Of a stretch of DNA of 64,000 bases, positions 1-11,300 are shown piece after piece (the first letter of the stretch is position 1; every line of letters begins with the position of its first letter). The notes below the pieces were generated by a model, which searched no databases, was not told the origin of the DNA, and saw only the letters and a program-made list of their open reading frames with translations. The position numbers and the translations under genes were made by a program. Source of the DNA: Melitaea cinxia (Eukaryota; Arthropoda; Insecta; Lepidoptera; Nymphalidae); the NCBI RefSeq assembly GCF_905220565.1, contig NC_059422.1, positions 6,592,272 through 6,656,271 on the forward strand. The letters are read 5' to 3'.

Positions 1-565
1 CCATGACCCAGAAAGGAAACGTTTACTTTGCGCAGTCGGAAACTTGGAGTTACAATTTTGTTATTCCTTCTCGTGTTTACAATGCGACTATTTATTTCAA
101 AACAATGAATATTTTGGTGAATATACATAATATTGTTATAAATATACTGCGACGCCATTGTCAACATGTCTACCTTTTGGAAAACATCCCGTAGGGAGAC
201 TCGAGCTCCAAGATCGTAAATGCCGCGAATAGCCCTTTTTTGCAAGATAAATATAGTTTCAATATCTGCAGCATTACCCCACAGTAACAGGCCGTAAGAC
301 ATAACACTATGGAAGTATCTAAATTAAGCGTGCAGTTGCAACGTCGGTCAGTAGTCGTACTTTTCTAACTGCTAATGCTGCGAAGCTGAGTCTACCATTC
401 AAGGATGACAAATGGGAATTCCACTGAAGTTTTGAGTCCAAATGTATCCCTAAGAAAACTGTAGTATCATTGACAATAAGCCTCTCGTTATTTATTATAA
501 AATTATAATTTGGATGCTTAACATTAGGTAACGAAAACACAACGCACTTGGTTTTTTTTGGCGTT
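1..565 (-). mobile_element. 3' end of a non-LTR retrotransposon (Jockey/CR1-like RT C-terminus)
   Basis: On the minus strand a frame reads LGIHLDSKLQWNSHLSSL, RLSFAALAVRKVR and LTDVATARL. This is the conserved segment after the reverse-transcriptase palm in Jockey/CR1-type LINEs. The rest of the domain runs on in broken frames to the window edge. The same sequence occurs in the opposite orientation at about 17.6-18.1 kb and can be aligned base by base, including its 3' end. The element is truncated and not functional. The superfamily is inferred from the motif and not from a search. Confidence 0.75.
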
Positions 566-1190
566 CAAAACCAAGTTGTGATACGATTTCTAAGTAAGGT
601 TGCTAAGCTAAGTAAAGCTTGTTTGTGTTGATAGATTTGATTTCTAAGATTAAAATTTGTTTATTAACTAATTACGCAACATGAAGACTACAAAGATGAA
701 TTTGAACAAGCTAACAGCGACTCAAAGACTCACCTAGAAGGTTATTGTCTTTTAAATGGAACATTTTCATAAAACATTATTTTAAATCACGATTACGATC
801 AAATAAAATAATCTTTAAATCTATTATAAATCACTTCAATCGAGAAATTGTTTCTTGTTAACATTTATACATACATGTGTTGCAATTGTAAAAGTGCACT
901 CTATCTATAAACAAAATCTGTTTTATTATCAATAAAGTTTAATCAATTTCTTTGTACAATGTTTACTTACTTTAACAAAGGAATGGTTGTAAGTTTATAA
1001 TGTTATAATTATCGTATCAAATCTATTATCAAATGGAATGCTTTTCTACGCTTCAGCCTGTTTCAGTTCACTGTTAGAAATGCTTAAACTCTTCAAGAAC
1101 AGCACTCGCAGTCACATTGAAATGTATGACGGCATTCAAGAAGCTTTTACTACAAAACATCCCATGAACCATAAGAAACTCATTTACGCT
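566..1190. other. AT-rich sequence, no gene seen
   Basis: AT-rich sequence with no exon-like frame. I see no recognisable repeat boundary here. Confidence 0.5.
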
Positions 1191-1191
1191 T

Positions 1192-1540
1192 ACGCTTCAG
1201 CTTGTAATATCCCACTGCTGGGCATAGGCTACTTTCCCCGTGTAGGAGAAGGATCAGAGCTTAATCCACCACGCTGCTCCAATGCGGGTTGGTGGATATA
1301 TTTCTTACTATGAGTAACGATCCCTATCAGGTGTACATGATAACAACCAGGACCGACGGCTTAACGTGCTCTCCGAGGCACAGTGGGAAGACCCAAATAA
1401 CTGCACAAACACCCATGCTACGGCAAACATTTGTATGGTCAATACAAATGTTTAACATGTACGGGGATCGAACCCGCAACCGCCAGCGCAATAGCCACAA
1501 ACCAGTGCTGTGACCGTTGCGCCAACGCGCCGTCAAGTAA
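1192..1540 (-). mobile_element. tRNA-headed SINE (family A), minus orientation
   Basis: Read on the minus strand it starts with a tRNA-like head (an A-box-like segment TTGGCGCAACGG, then a B-box GGTTCGATCCC). A body with the TTTGTATTG motif follows. It ends in a tail containing GCCTATGCCCAGCAGTGGG, which resembles the 3' end of RTE LINEs. Other copies lie near 13.9, 18.6, 50.6 and 58.0 kb. This copy has small internal changes. Confidence 0.75.
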
Positions 1541-3054
1541 CTCATTTATAATTTTATAGTCCGTCCTGCCATTTCTAAGCTATCCAAGTCGCTCTAATTC
1601 GATTTCGGCTTCCAGGATATTTTTAGAAAAATAGTGCAAACTGTGTTCACCAAACACATGAATCTCAAATCAACGTTTTTATTCTCCATGACAAATATAG
1701 CAATCCCTAAAATTTATTGAAAGACCTCTTGGTTTTCCCAGATCTGAGGGCGACAGCAAAGGAGATCCATTTAATCTACTGTTTTAACCTTCGTAAAGGA
1801 CTCCGCTGGTCTTTAAAAAAAAATTCAACAGTTTTTGCATTTGAGCAGAGTAAGTCTTGTCGCTTAAGTTTCCACATGTCTTTGGAAAGAGCCTTGTAGT
1901 GTGTACTTTAGTAAATTTTGTAGTGGTGACTTTTAGTAAATTTTACGAAGTATTTTCAGTGAACTTATGTGGATTTTACATATGAGCACGTCACCGCACT
2001 GGCTAAGCAAGTTGGTAACAACTATGAGGCTGGTTATAATAATGATAATACTCTTTATTGTACAACATTAAAAGAAACAACAAAATCTATACAATAAAAT
2101 AAAATTGGTGTGTCTGTAATATTAATATAACCGCTTTTCACTAAATGCATGTAGATGTATACACGGTACATATACCAAAATAACATTTTTTTACAATTTT
2201 TGTCTATCTGTCTGTCTATCGGTCATTTTGTTTCGGCTAATCTCTGAAAAGGCTGGACCTATTTTGACGGGACTTTCACTGGCAGATATCTGATAAAATA
2301 ATCAAGGTTATCCCATCATCCGACGGTTTTTAAGGTTCAATGTAGCGGAACTTTCCTATCCCTCGCTGTAGTAATGTTCTTTATCACCATTTTTTTGAGA
2401 ACGGCAATATATTCTTTTATGTTATGATAAAAATCAAATAATGTTTATCTTCAAATCAATTGATGTTAATATTCGAAAGTTATTTATTATTTTGTCGGTA
2501 AACACTATCATGAAATTGTAAAAATGCAGTTTATCTTTAGTGAAATCTATTTATCACTTGTTATATAGGTATATTTATTAATTAATGATTGATTTCATGA
2601 TACATAATTAAATAACACAAAAGTCGGGCTTAATGAACGAAAGTAATGTTTAATGAACAAGTCATACCGAGACCGGTATAGGTCAATTGTAGCTTTTTTC
2701 GAAGTTGTTCAGGATTAGGTCTACATAGGCCTCATAACCAAATTAAAGCGAAATAGCATCGAGAAGGAAGCCGATAGGAGGATTCGGTTAGGCTAGTCGG
2801 CGCTTGGCAGGCTTTTTGTGGTGTATTTGGGACATACAAAAGAAAGTTTTCACCAAATTTCATAAGAAAAAGAAAAATTTGTAAAAGATAAAAATAAAAA
2901 AATAAAAACAAAAACTTGGTTTTTTGATTTTTTCACGTGAATTTTGAGGTTATGTGAAAACGTGTAAATAGATAGTTATAGATCACATCATCACCTACAA
3001 CTTTGCCATTTAACTTTTTTCCGTAGGACTTGTAGTTTAGCCGGAAATCGAGAT
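1541..3054. other. Gene-free AT-rich region with degenerate repeats
   Basis: No exon is supported. The stretch near 2185-2400 (CTGTCTGTCTATCGG, then ACCTATTTTGACGGGAC) looks like a decayed repeat. A tail-like motif reading CTCTTTATTGTAC near 2050 recurs near 49.0 kb. Confidence 0.45.
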
Positions 3055-3175
3055 ATAATAATGATGAGGGTAAATTTTTACGAGGCGCGCGCACACCGAC
3101 ACAAAAAAAAAACCGAGACCCTGAAGTTGGCTAGTTAACGAAGAATTGGCTAGCCAATGAAGTGTAACTTCTTAC
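3055..3175 (+). repeat. Dispersed repeat shared with the 3' flank of the second reductase
   Basis: The block from GGGTAAATTTTTACGAGG through GGCTAGCCAATGAAGTGTAA is repeated at 56185-56315 with about the same order of motifs, including GCGCGCGCACACCG. The element type is unknown. Confidence 0.6.
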
Positions 3176-3456
3176 GTGCGTACATAAGTACTTACACACT
3201 TTTTTCTTCAGAAAACTGTAGTACCTTGAACTTGTGAATTATACTACGAAACACATGTAAATGTAACGTCATAGTTCTCTATCATTTTAATCACATAATC
3301 CGGATTATATTATGACGCTATTTTACATAATTAATGATAATTCGTATTAAAATATTATAGTTGCCATCTTTGAGTTGTGTGTTTATGTACTTAAACTGTA
3401 TAATTTATTATAAATGAATTCATTAAAAAATACTTGTCATCCAAAATTGACACAGG

Positions 3457-3495
3457 TACACACACACACAGGTACACACACACACACACACACAC
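3457..3495. repeat. (CA)n microsatellite
   Basis: A run of CA dinucleotides interrupted once by GGTA. Confidence 0.9.
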
Positions 3496-3936
3496 TAATC
3501 TAGTAGTTGTGTAATTGTTATTGAAGTTGTAAAAATCTCGTGAACAAGAAAGTACTATTAGCGCTATCTGCTATGAAAGTATCGTACTTCATTGTTGTAA
3601 AAACTCTACATCGTAAAATTAAATTGGCATCTAAATTACTTCTAACGACTCATCAAAGCAACTAATAACGATTTTTTTGTTATATTTTTTCGTAGCCTAT
3701 AGATACCTGTAACATAAGAAGCATCACAAGCGGGTTTAACGACCCGTGCTGCGCTGTCAACACAGCGCATCCCCGGAACTCTGGCTTCCCTACTACATGT
3801 ACCTATTTGGGCTGTGATCAATATTAAATATGTAATACAAAATATTCGCATCAGAAAATTTATCTGGAAGATATCCTTCTATTAGCGATAAGATCGTCTT
3901 TGTATATCATTTTTTTTTGTATTTTTAATACAGATA

Positions 3937-4249
3937 TCTAATATATAAAATTCTCGTGTCGCGGTGTTTGTAGTTAAACTCCTCCGAAACGGCTTGACCG
4001 ATTCTCATGAAATTTTGTGTGCATATTGGGTAGGTCTGAGAATCGAACAATATCTATTTTTCATCCACCTAAATGTTAAGGGTAGTCCACCCCAATTTTT
4101 TTTTAATTTTTAGATAAATTATTTATTTTTTATTTTATTATGATTTGGCGTTGAAAAATACATACAACCCTAAATTTTAACCCTTCTACCACCAAACCCT
4201 ATTTTTAAATAGCGTTTAGGGGCAAAACAACGTTTGCCGAGTCAGCTAG
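3937..4249 (+). mobile_element. Short non-autonomous Helitron
   Basis: It starts with TCTAATATATAAAATTCTCG after an A and ends with GTCAGCTAG before a T. That is the 5'-TC...CTAG-3' insertion between A and T expected of Helitrons. The same ends recur at 31877-32682 and, 5'-truncated, at 42356-42546. It has no coding capacity. Confidence 0.8.
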
Positions 4250-4893
4250 TATGTTTATATGTTGAAATTTTGAATAAATAAATAAGAATGTATAAATCTT
4301 TCGTTTTATTTTATTTAGTGTTGATTTTCTCGGATTGCTGTTTATTTCTGTTTGTATGACAATCAGTAGCTTTGAAATTTGGAAGATACCTAAACAATAA
4401 TTTGTTAATCAAGATATATTAGAGATAAAAAGAATACGCAATTATGCGATAAGAGCTAATACTATAGTTATTATCATCTAATTACATATTTTTAGAAACG
4501 AACTGACTTTAGTGGATTAGTGGAATCAAGTCTTGTTTAATGCATCCAAAACTGAAGGCGTGTTACTGAACAGAGTCTATTTCCCTTTACTTGTCGTCTA
4601 GGATATATTTATCCTTATTTCTATCTCTTCTATCTCTTCTTTCTATTCTTTTTTATTCTTATCGATTTTCTGGTAATCAATATTTCGACTAATACCAATT
4701 TTCGACACATCAAATTCAATGGTATACCTAGCTACCGAAGGGTTAAGGGTTGTGCTGTCCAGCGGGACTTCTAATAACGACGTGCGTTTACTATGCGTTT
4801 ATTACATTACTTTGATTTTTTTTTATGACTTTCGTAAATTCAATCATCATTAACGGATAATATTTAATTTGTTTGTTATAAATATTTGGTACT

Positions 4894-5194
4894 GTGTGGC
4901 TACGGTACTAAAGAATATAGCCACCCCCTCTCTTCCCGTGGGTGTCGTAAGAGGCGAAACACCTCGGAACTTGAAAAGCCGACCGGTGGCGGGATAACCA
5001 TCCAACTGCTGGCTTTGAAATACACAGGCTGAAGACGGGCAGCAGCGTCTTCGGTGCGACAAAGCCAGCACTGCGGTCACCAACCCGCCTGCCCAGCGTG
5101 GTGACTATGGGCAAAACACATAAGTTCACGCTATTTTTGGCGTAAGCTTGTGGAGGCCTATGTCCAGCAGTGGACTGTATAGGTTGTAATGATG
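4894..5194 (+). mobile_element. RTE-tail SINE-like repeat (family B) with 14-bp target duplication
   Basis: A unit of about 300 bp from GTGTGGCTACGG to GTAATGATG. It is flanked by identical 14-bp direct repeats (AAATATTTGGTACT at 4880-4893 and 5195-5208), which is a retrotransposition signature. Near its 3' end GAGGCCTATGTCCAGCAGTGG reads as EAYVQQW, like the C-terminus of RTE LINE proteins. No tRNA promoter is seen. Confidence 0.8.
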
Positions 5195-5526
5195 AAATAT
5201 TTGGTACTAAAGACGTGGATAAAGAAATTATTAACAGGGAAGTCCCTTTAGCTAGTTCTACCTGTTTCTAGCTGAACCAACAGCGGTGACTTATACTTAA
5301 TGAAAGATTAAGAAATGACAATAAATGATAATGCAATGCACATACTATTGCTATTACAAAACAGAGTCTTGCTAAGTCCGTGTAATAAATATTTATCATA
5401 GTAATTAATATAATTAGAAACATATTAAGTATATTTATACACATTTGAAATACGAGTATACTCGTATATGTAATTTGTATAAAAATTATTGCTTCAATTC
5501 CAACACAAATCTGATGTTATTCTAAC

Positions 5527-5793
5527 ATATCGACGCTTGAAAGGCAATAATTACCAAGCGACATTTTGGGCGATATTGACACTATTTCTTAAAATATTGA
5601 GAAAATTAATAATCGTTAAATATCAGCTTACAAAGCTTTCAAACTGCATTTAAAATCCGTTAGAATCGAGTAACAATGACTAATAGGCGATTTATGATGA
5701 ATTTTTTTTCAAACAAAAAAAAAACTTTGAAATGCTCTAGTGTAAAGTTGCCAACATGTCGTTTAGTAACTATTGCCTTTCAAGCGTCGATAT
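5527..5793. mobile_element. MITE with long terminal inverted repeats
   Basis: ATATCGACGCTTGAAAGGCA at the left end is matched by its reverse complement at the right end. Similarity continues inward (TTACCAAGCGACAT against ATGTCGTTTAGTAA). The element is about 267 bp and has no coding capacity. The superfamily and target duplication are unclear. Confidence 0.75.
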
Positions 5794-6202
5794 TCTTTCA
5801 AAAATACGACCATTAGATTTATACGCCGATATTTTATTAAAAAAAAGACTATAAAACTAAATGACAGAATAGGCCACTACGCTTATTTGTATGGGTACTT
5901 TAGGACACATAGGCAGGTAATTCTCCCGGTGCGCGGCACGGCCTAAACCGCGATTTGACAAACTCGCGCGTGAGCGTGAGCGGCGTTCCAGACCAGGCTA
6001 ATTTCTCGTACGAAATCTTTTGTTTCACCTGTCGACCTATGACGATGTATCTCTTTTATACTCATTGAATACAGTGCACGGAGTCGTACAAAATTTCGTT
6101 TCATAGAAGCGCAATCGCTGGCGCTCTACTCGTTACAACTTAACGACAAATGTACGTGTTGATGTAAATAATATAAATGTACTTACTATTGTATAGGCAT
6201 AA
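5794..6202. other. Gene-free sequence
   Basis: No exon-like frame. A GC-richer patch near 5930-6000 has no recognised identity. Confidence 0.4.
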
Positions 6203-6430
6203 GCTGTGTGACTACGGCAGTAAAGAATATAACCAGCCCCTCACTTCGCGTGGGTATCGTAAGTGGCGACTAAGGAATAATACAGTTCTACTACCTTGGA
6301 ACTTATAAAGCCGACCGATGGCGGGATAACTATTCTACTGCTGGCTTTGAAATACACAGGCCGAAGACGGGCAGCAGCGTCTTCGGTGTGACAAAGCCAG
6401 ACCTGGTTGCCCAGCGTGGTGACTATAAGC
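6203..6430 (+). mobile_element. RTE-tail repeat (family B), 3'-shortened copy
   Basis: It begins with GCTGTGTGACTACGG, the same 5' boundary as other copies. It contains the GCCGACCGATGGCGGGATAA and CCGAAGACGGGCAGCAGCG blocks, then stops within GCCCAGCGTGGTGACTAT. Confidence 0.75.
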
Positions 6431-7734
6431 TAATCACTACACATTTAACTGTGGGACCAGATGTACCTGTTCAAAGTTAGTAAATATCCCGTCGTCGAGC
6501 AAAGGCTTCCAAAAAGCAGATTCGAAGCTTAGTATGTCGCGTATTTTCAGTTGCGGATATGAAAAATCGGATACTAATAAAACTATTATAATTAACACTT
6601 GTAAGAAATCTACATTATTTAATTTAGAATTTGGATTTGGAATTGGAATTGAATTGAAATTTAGAATTTGAATTAAGACTTCTAATAGTGCCAAAAATAG
6701 CACAGATGATTTCCCCAATGTCATGTAGCATGGAGAAGACACGAAGGAGATGGATAGTCGAGATTGCAAAATAACAATTAGAATCAACATAGGCTGGATA
6801 ACATCAAACTGTGATTCGCATCAGAACAACAGCAGTTAGAAAAAGCTTTTCAAAGCAAATGGAACTGCTAGCGACATCTAGTTATATTTTCACAACAACT
6901 TTTCAATTCGAATCTTTATAACTACTATACGAATCTTTATTTATACTATACAAATTTATCAAATCATGTTTCCATCGGATATAATCCCTAAAGTATACCC
7001 TAAACAATATTAATTAAATTTATTAGATTACAATTTCACTGTTTACTATTTCAAAAATGAATAACTAGAAACGTGTTTTGCAGGAATACCTGAAACAGCT
7101 CCCCTTAACGAGTCTAGACTCGGATAAAAGATAATCAGAATAATATTTATCAATGTTTTCATTGATGAAACGCAATGGAAAATTAATTTAAATGACGTAA
7201 ATAGACAAAAACAATTAGGAAAAGGTTTTTTTTTTTTCTAATTGCGTTGTTTATCCTATGAAACAACAATACATGACTAATAAATAATTAATTTCGCAAA
7301 TAATAATGGCATCGACATTTTTATTGGTACTGTTATATATCTAAAGATAATGATTTTATTAATCCTTTTGAAAGAACTTATTTCCTTATTATTTATCTGT
7401 AGAATAGATAAAAAAATTCTTTAAACTTTGTGGCGACGATATACAATATATTTTCTTATACCAAAATGTTTTAATTGTTTCTTATCAATATTTATATAAA
7501 AGTAAAAAAAAAAATGTCTGTTTGTACAGATTGAGTAGTTTAAGATATAATAAAATCTCCTTTTTAGACCATTTTTACCAAAAACAATTTTACATAATGG
7601 CGTAAATTTGAAAAAAAAAAAACTTTTTAGTAATAAAAATTTCAATTATTCTACGTAAGCTTAAAAAGTACGTATCTTTATCATTCTTATCTTCAAACCC
7701 AAGCATATCCAAGTGTAATACCTAGTTTGTATTA
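6431..7734. other. AT-rich region, no gene seen
   Basis: Apart from homopolymer runs I see nothing recognisable. The open frames here have no family signature and are probably chance. Confidence 0.45.
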
Positions 7735-7832
7735 TTATATATAACAGTAGGGAGATATTAAAAATCACAAGTATTTCTGGTGCATAGTGAAGTGTAGAGT
7801 GATAGTGCTAAAAATATTTTTTAATATGTCAG
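7735..7832 (+). promoter_or_regulatory. Candidate promoter and first exon (distal) of the chitin-binding gene
   Basis: A TATATA run at about 7736 is followed by an AGTGAAGTG-type leader with no upstream ATG. Then comes ATG TCA G (7826-7832) and a donor GTAAAT at 7833. The exon ends in phase 1, as required by the acceptor at 20141, giving Met-Ser-Ala-Ile-Leu-Leu. A second candidate at 16489 fits equally well, so the assignment is open. If it is used, intron 1 is 12.3 kb and contains the minus-strand NIP45-like gene. Confidence 0.35.
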
Positions 7833-8242
7833 GTAAATTACAGATAATTAATTGTTTATTATTTAATATACTTAATTATACTTAAAGAAATGAAAGTAAG
7901 GAGTCACGAGTTTTTATATTTACAAATACAAAAAAAGGTTATAGATGACTGTATTTTTAAATTGTTTTGTTTAAACAATTTTAAAATTGTACGGTAAATA
8001 CAAAATAAACTAAAGCAGTTAGTAAAAAATAAACCAAAAAAAAAAATAGCAATAAATACTTAAAAATGACCATTAGATACGCGAGATTTTTTTTTTACTT
8101 TTTTAGCATAAACAAAAATTTTGAAAATATAGCATATGAATTTCGGAACTATTTAAAATGTCTATGCGTATAAGAATCGTTAAAAAAACTCAATAGTTTT
8201 AAAATATAATGAAACAAGAAAATAAAGTTTTAAAATATGTTT

Positions 8243-8258
8243 TTTATTCTTATTTATT
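8243..8258 (-). terminator. Polyadenylation signals of the NIP45-like gene
   Basis: Two AATAAA hexamers on the minus strand (8243-8248 and 8253-8258) lie 70-85 bases after the stop codon. Confidence 0.55.
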
Positions 8259-8327
8259 TTATACAATTATAATTAATATAATTATGTATATACAAATAAT
8301 ATTTAAAACATAATTGTAATTACAATA

Positions 8328-8395
8328 TCAATCAATAATTTTCACATCGATGCATTCGCCTCCCTCTATTTCCAGATTTTGTAGCGTCTCCGAAC
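8328..8395 (-). CDS. Exon 2 (last) of the NIP45-like gene
   Basis: A 68-base exon that completes the second SUMO-like domain with SETLQNLEIEGGECIDVKIID and a TGA stop. The EGGECIDV segment matches the conserved SUMO-fold C-terminal strand, which supports the join across the long intron. Confidence 0.8.
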
Positions 8396-11300
8396 CTGAA
8401 AACGGAAATAATTCTATTTTTAATATATACCAGCTGAACCGGCTAATTACATAACGCCTCAGAACTAAATAGTGTGACAAAACTTGTAAACTTCTACGTT
8501 GACTATGTACACTTTTGATTCTAAGGGACTTACCGCCATTATTATTTAGAAAGTTTACCAATATTTCGGCGTCGTCATCTATATAAATAAAATATCGGGA
8601 ATTTCTAAATATTAATCGCGGTAGTCCCTCAGCATCAAAACTGTTCAATGTAACAAACTAAAAAAAAAAAACGCAAAATCAATCTCCACGTAAAAATATG
8701 CTTACTGATTAACAATTTTTGAACGAACAGTCGGAACAGTTTGTGTGGAAATATAAAATAGATGCTTTTTATATCCCTTTGCGATTTCTTCATTTTTTTT
8801 TAAATATAACTAATATAACTAAGTCCACGAACAAATGTACGGCTCACCTGAGTGCCTAGTGCGAGTTATATTCACAGAAACATGAGAGAAACGCGTTTAT
8901 ACGTGAAGATTATTTTGCATGGGAATTTAAACACTGCAGCCTAGACGATAAAGGATAGTATACGATACAATCATACAGAGCATCTAGCGGCAAACACGAG
9001 AACTAGGTTGAAATGCCGAATTTCCCATACATAATTGTGTTTGCTCGCAAAACGAAAAAAAAACCGACTTCAATTACATCGACAAGTAATACAACGTAGA
9101 TCGACGAAAAAATAGTCAAGCAACTACGCGTTATCAAAGATTACTCAAAAAGTATTTATCAGATTTCGATAAAATTTATATGTGACCACATGATAAACAT
9201 CAGCTTTCGATTAAATTAAAAATTATCAAAATCGGTACACCCAGTAAAAAGTTATTACGGATTTTCGAGTTTCCCTCGATTTCTCTGGGATCCCATCATC
9301 AGATCCTGGTTTTCTTATCACGGTACCAAACTAGGGATATCCCCTTTCCAACAAAAAAAGAATTATCAAAATCGGTACATCCAGTAGAAAGTTATGCGGT
9401 ATAATACAACGTAGGTCGACAAAAAAAGCGTCAAGTAAAAACGCATTATTAGATATAACTCGAAAAGTAGTTGTTAGATCTCAAATAAATTTAAATGGGA
9501 CCAATTGACACACACGATTCAAAAAAAAAAAAAAAATTGTCGAAATCAAAAGAAGTTAAAAATGAAGTTAAAATTTACACCCGTTATTACGAGACGGATT
9601 AAACAAAATTCGCACTAGGCACTCAGATGGCAAGTGAATACCGTGGCCTATAGACGCCTGTAATACCACGAGCATTGCAAACTCGTTGCCGACCCTACCC
9701 CTAATCCCCCCAGGAGCTCCGGTCACCTTACTTACCACAGGAACACAACACTGCTTGAGAAAATTACTCGCCGAAATGTATGCACGTGTTTAATTTCTGA
9801 ACGACTACACCAAATTTTATTACTATTTTATTTTTCGTGTTTGTCCGTCAGGACAGGATTTTGTACAAAATAAAATTAAATAGATCGAAATTATCAGGAA
9901 AAAATATATATATATAAAGGTACGAAGTTCGCCGGGTCAATCAATTTGTACTCTCAAGGGTCGCTAGTGGGATAGTTTTGGGGTAGTTCTGTTTTCTTTC
10001 ATTCTATGCGTGTTTTGGGGTACTGAATCCGAATCTGAGGTTTGAAGATAAAATTTCGTGACGCAACATTCTGAAGATTGGTAATTTTTAGCAGTCTCTG
10101 CAAATCCCATTTTTTACATTTCAAAACTTTATTTTTTATCAGAATGCTGTGAATCGATAAATTTCTCCTAGTGCACAATAATAAAAAAATGAAAAAAAAA
10201 TGATCGAAATTATTAAAATTCAATATCCGAAAATGTAGGACTAACAAAATAAAACTTAAAATATCGTTACTTATGATCATATATTAATAATATTACAAAT
10301 TATAATATGCAAAAATTTGTTATGGCAATCTCACAATCGGTGATAATGCAGCATTTTCCTGGTAAAACAATTTTTAAAATCGGTTCAGTAGATTGAGTTG
10401 AGCCACTTGACATCTTAAAAATTATAACGAGCTGGCCTATTATTCCAAGAACTTAAAAACTCCTATTTTTTTCTTTGTACACTTATCGTGTCCTATGCCA
10501 AAGGAATGTCCAGAAGAACAAAGGTTGTTGACCAGAAGAAAAAGAAGTCGCTTTTTCACCAATAAAATCAGCTTTATACATTTTTATAATAATACTTATA
10601 TGTAAATTGTATGATGTTATGAATACTGTTTAATTAGCTTTTTATTTTCAAGAATCTATTGGTATATTGTCTACATTACTGCACTCTCTTAGCCTGCTAT
10701 GTAACATTAGTTCTCACTATCACAGGTTGGTTGGAAGATCTCTCCTAGACATAATTCCACCATTGCTAACTAAATTTTTTTTACAAATAACTGTACAACA
10801 TTTTAAGTGCAATAAAGAATTTTAATATTTTTTTTTTATCACATAATTACCGTTTATTTGATATTTTGTAGAATAAAGATTTGTTGATCTGGCGAACTTG
10901 TATCGTGTTTTCACTATAAATCTATTTTTGTATTTAATTTTCTTCTATACTATACTTTGTCAACAAAAAATTACTATCGTGTTTGGTGCAGTCATGTGGA
11001 ACTTATACATGTACACACATTTTGGTGATTATAAGATAAACGTAACTTATAACCTTCAGTGATCCTTCTCCTACACAGAGAGTGAGGCCTATGCCCAGTA
11101 GTGGAATGTTACAGGCTGAATCAAATTGACGCCAACAATTTATACTAAGCTAACTCATAATAGTGAACTTTATAAAGGCTTATAAAGGGAAAAACTTGAT
11201 AGCCATGTCATGAGTGCAATTAGAAAAAAAAGGACAAAATAATCAATCCGGAGAAAAGGGAATTTGAATTGTGGTCTTCTCGGTCGATTCCAACCGGTCG

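Noticed and set aside
3642..3851. Short secreted Cys-containing protein on the minus strand
   Set aside because: The start looks like a signal peptide, but there are no supporting splice sites, no family motif, and decayed repeat blocks resembling GACCCGTGCT...CGCATCCCCGG lie inside. I judged it chance.
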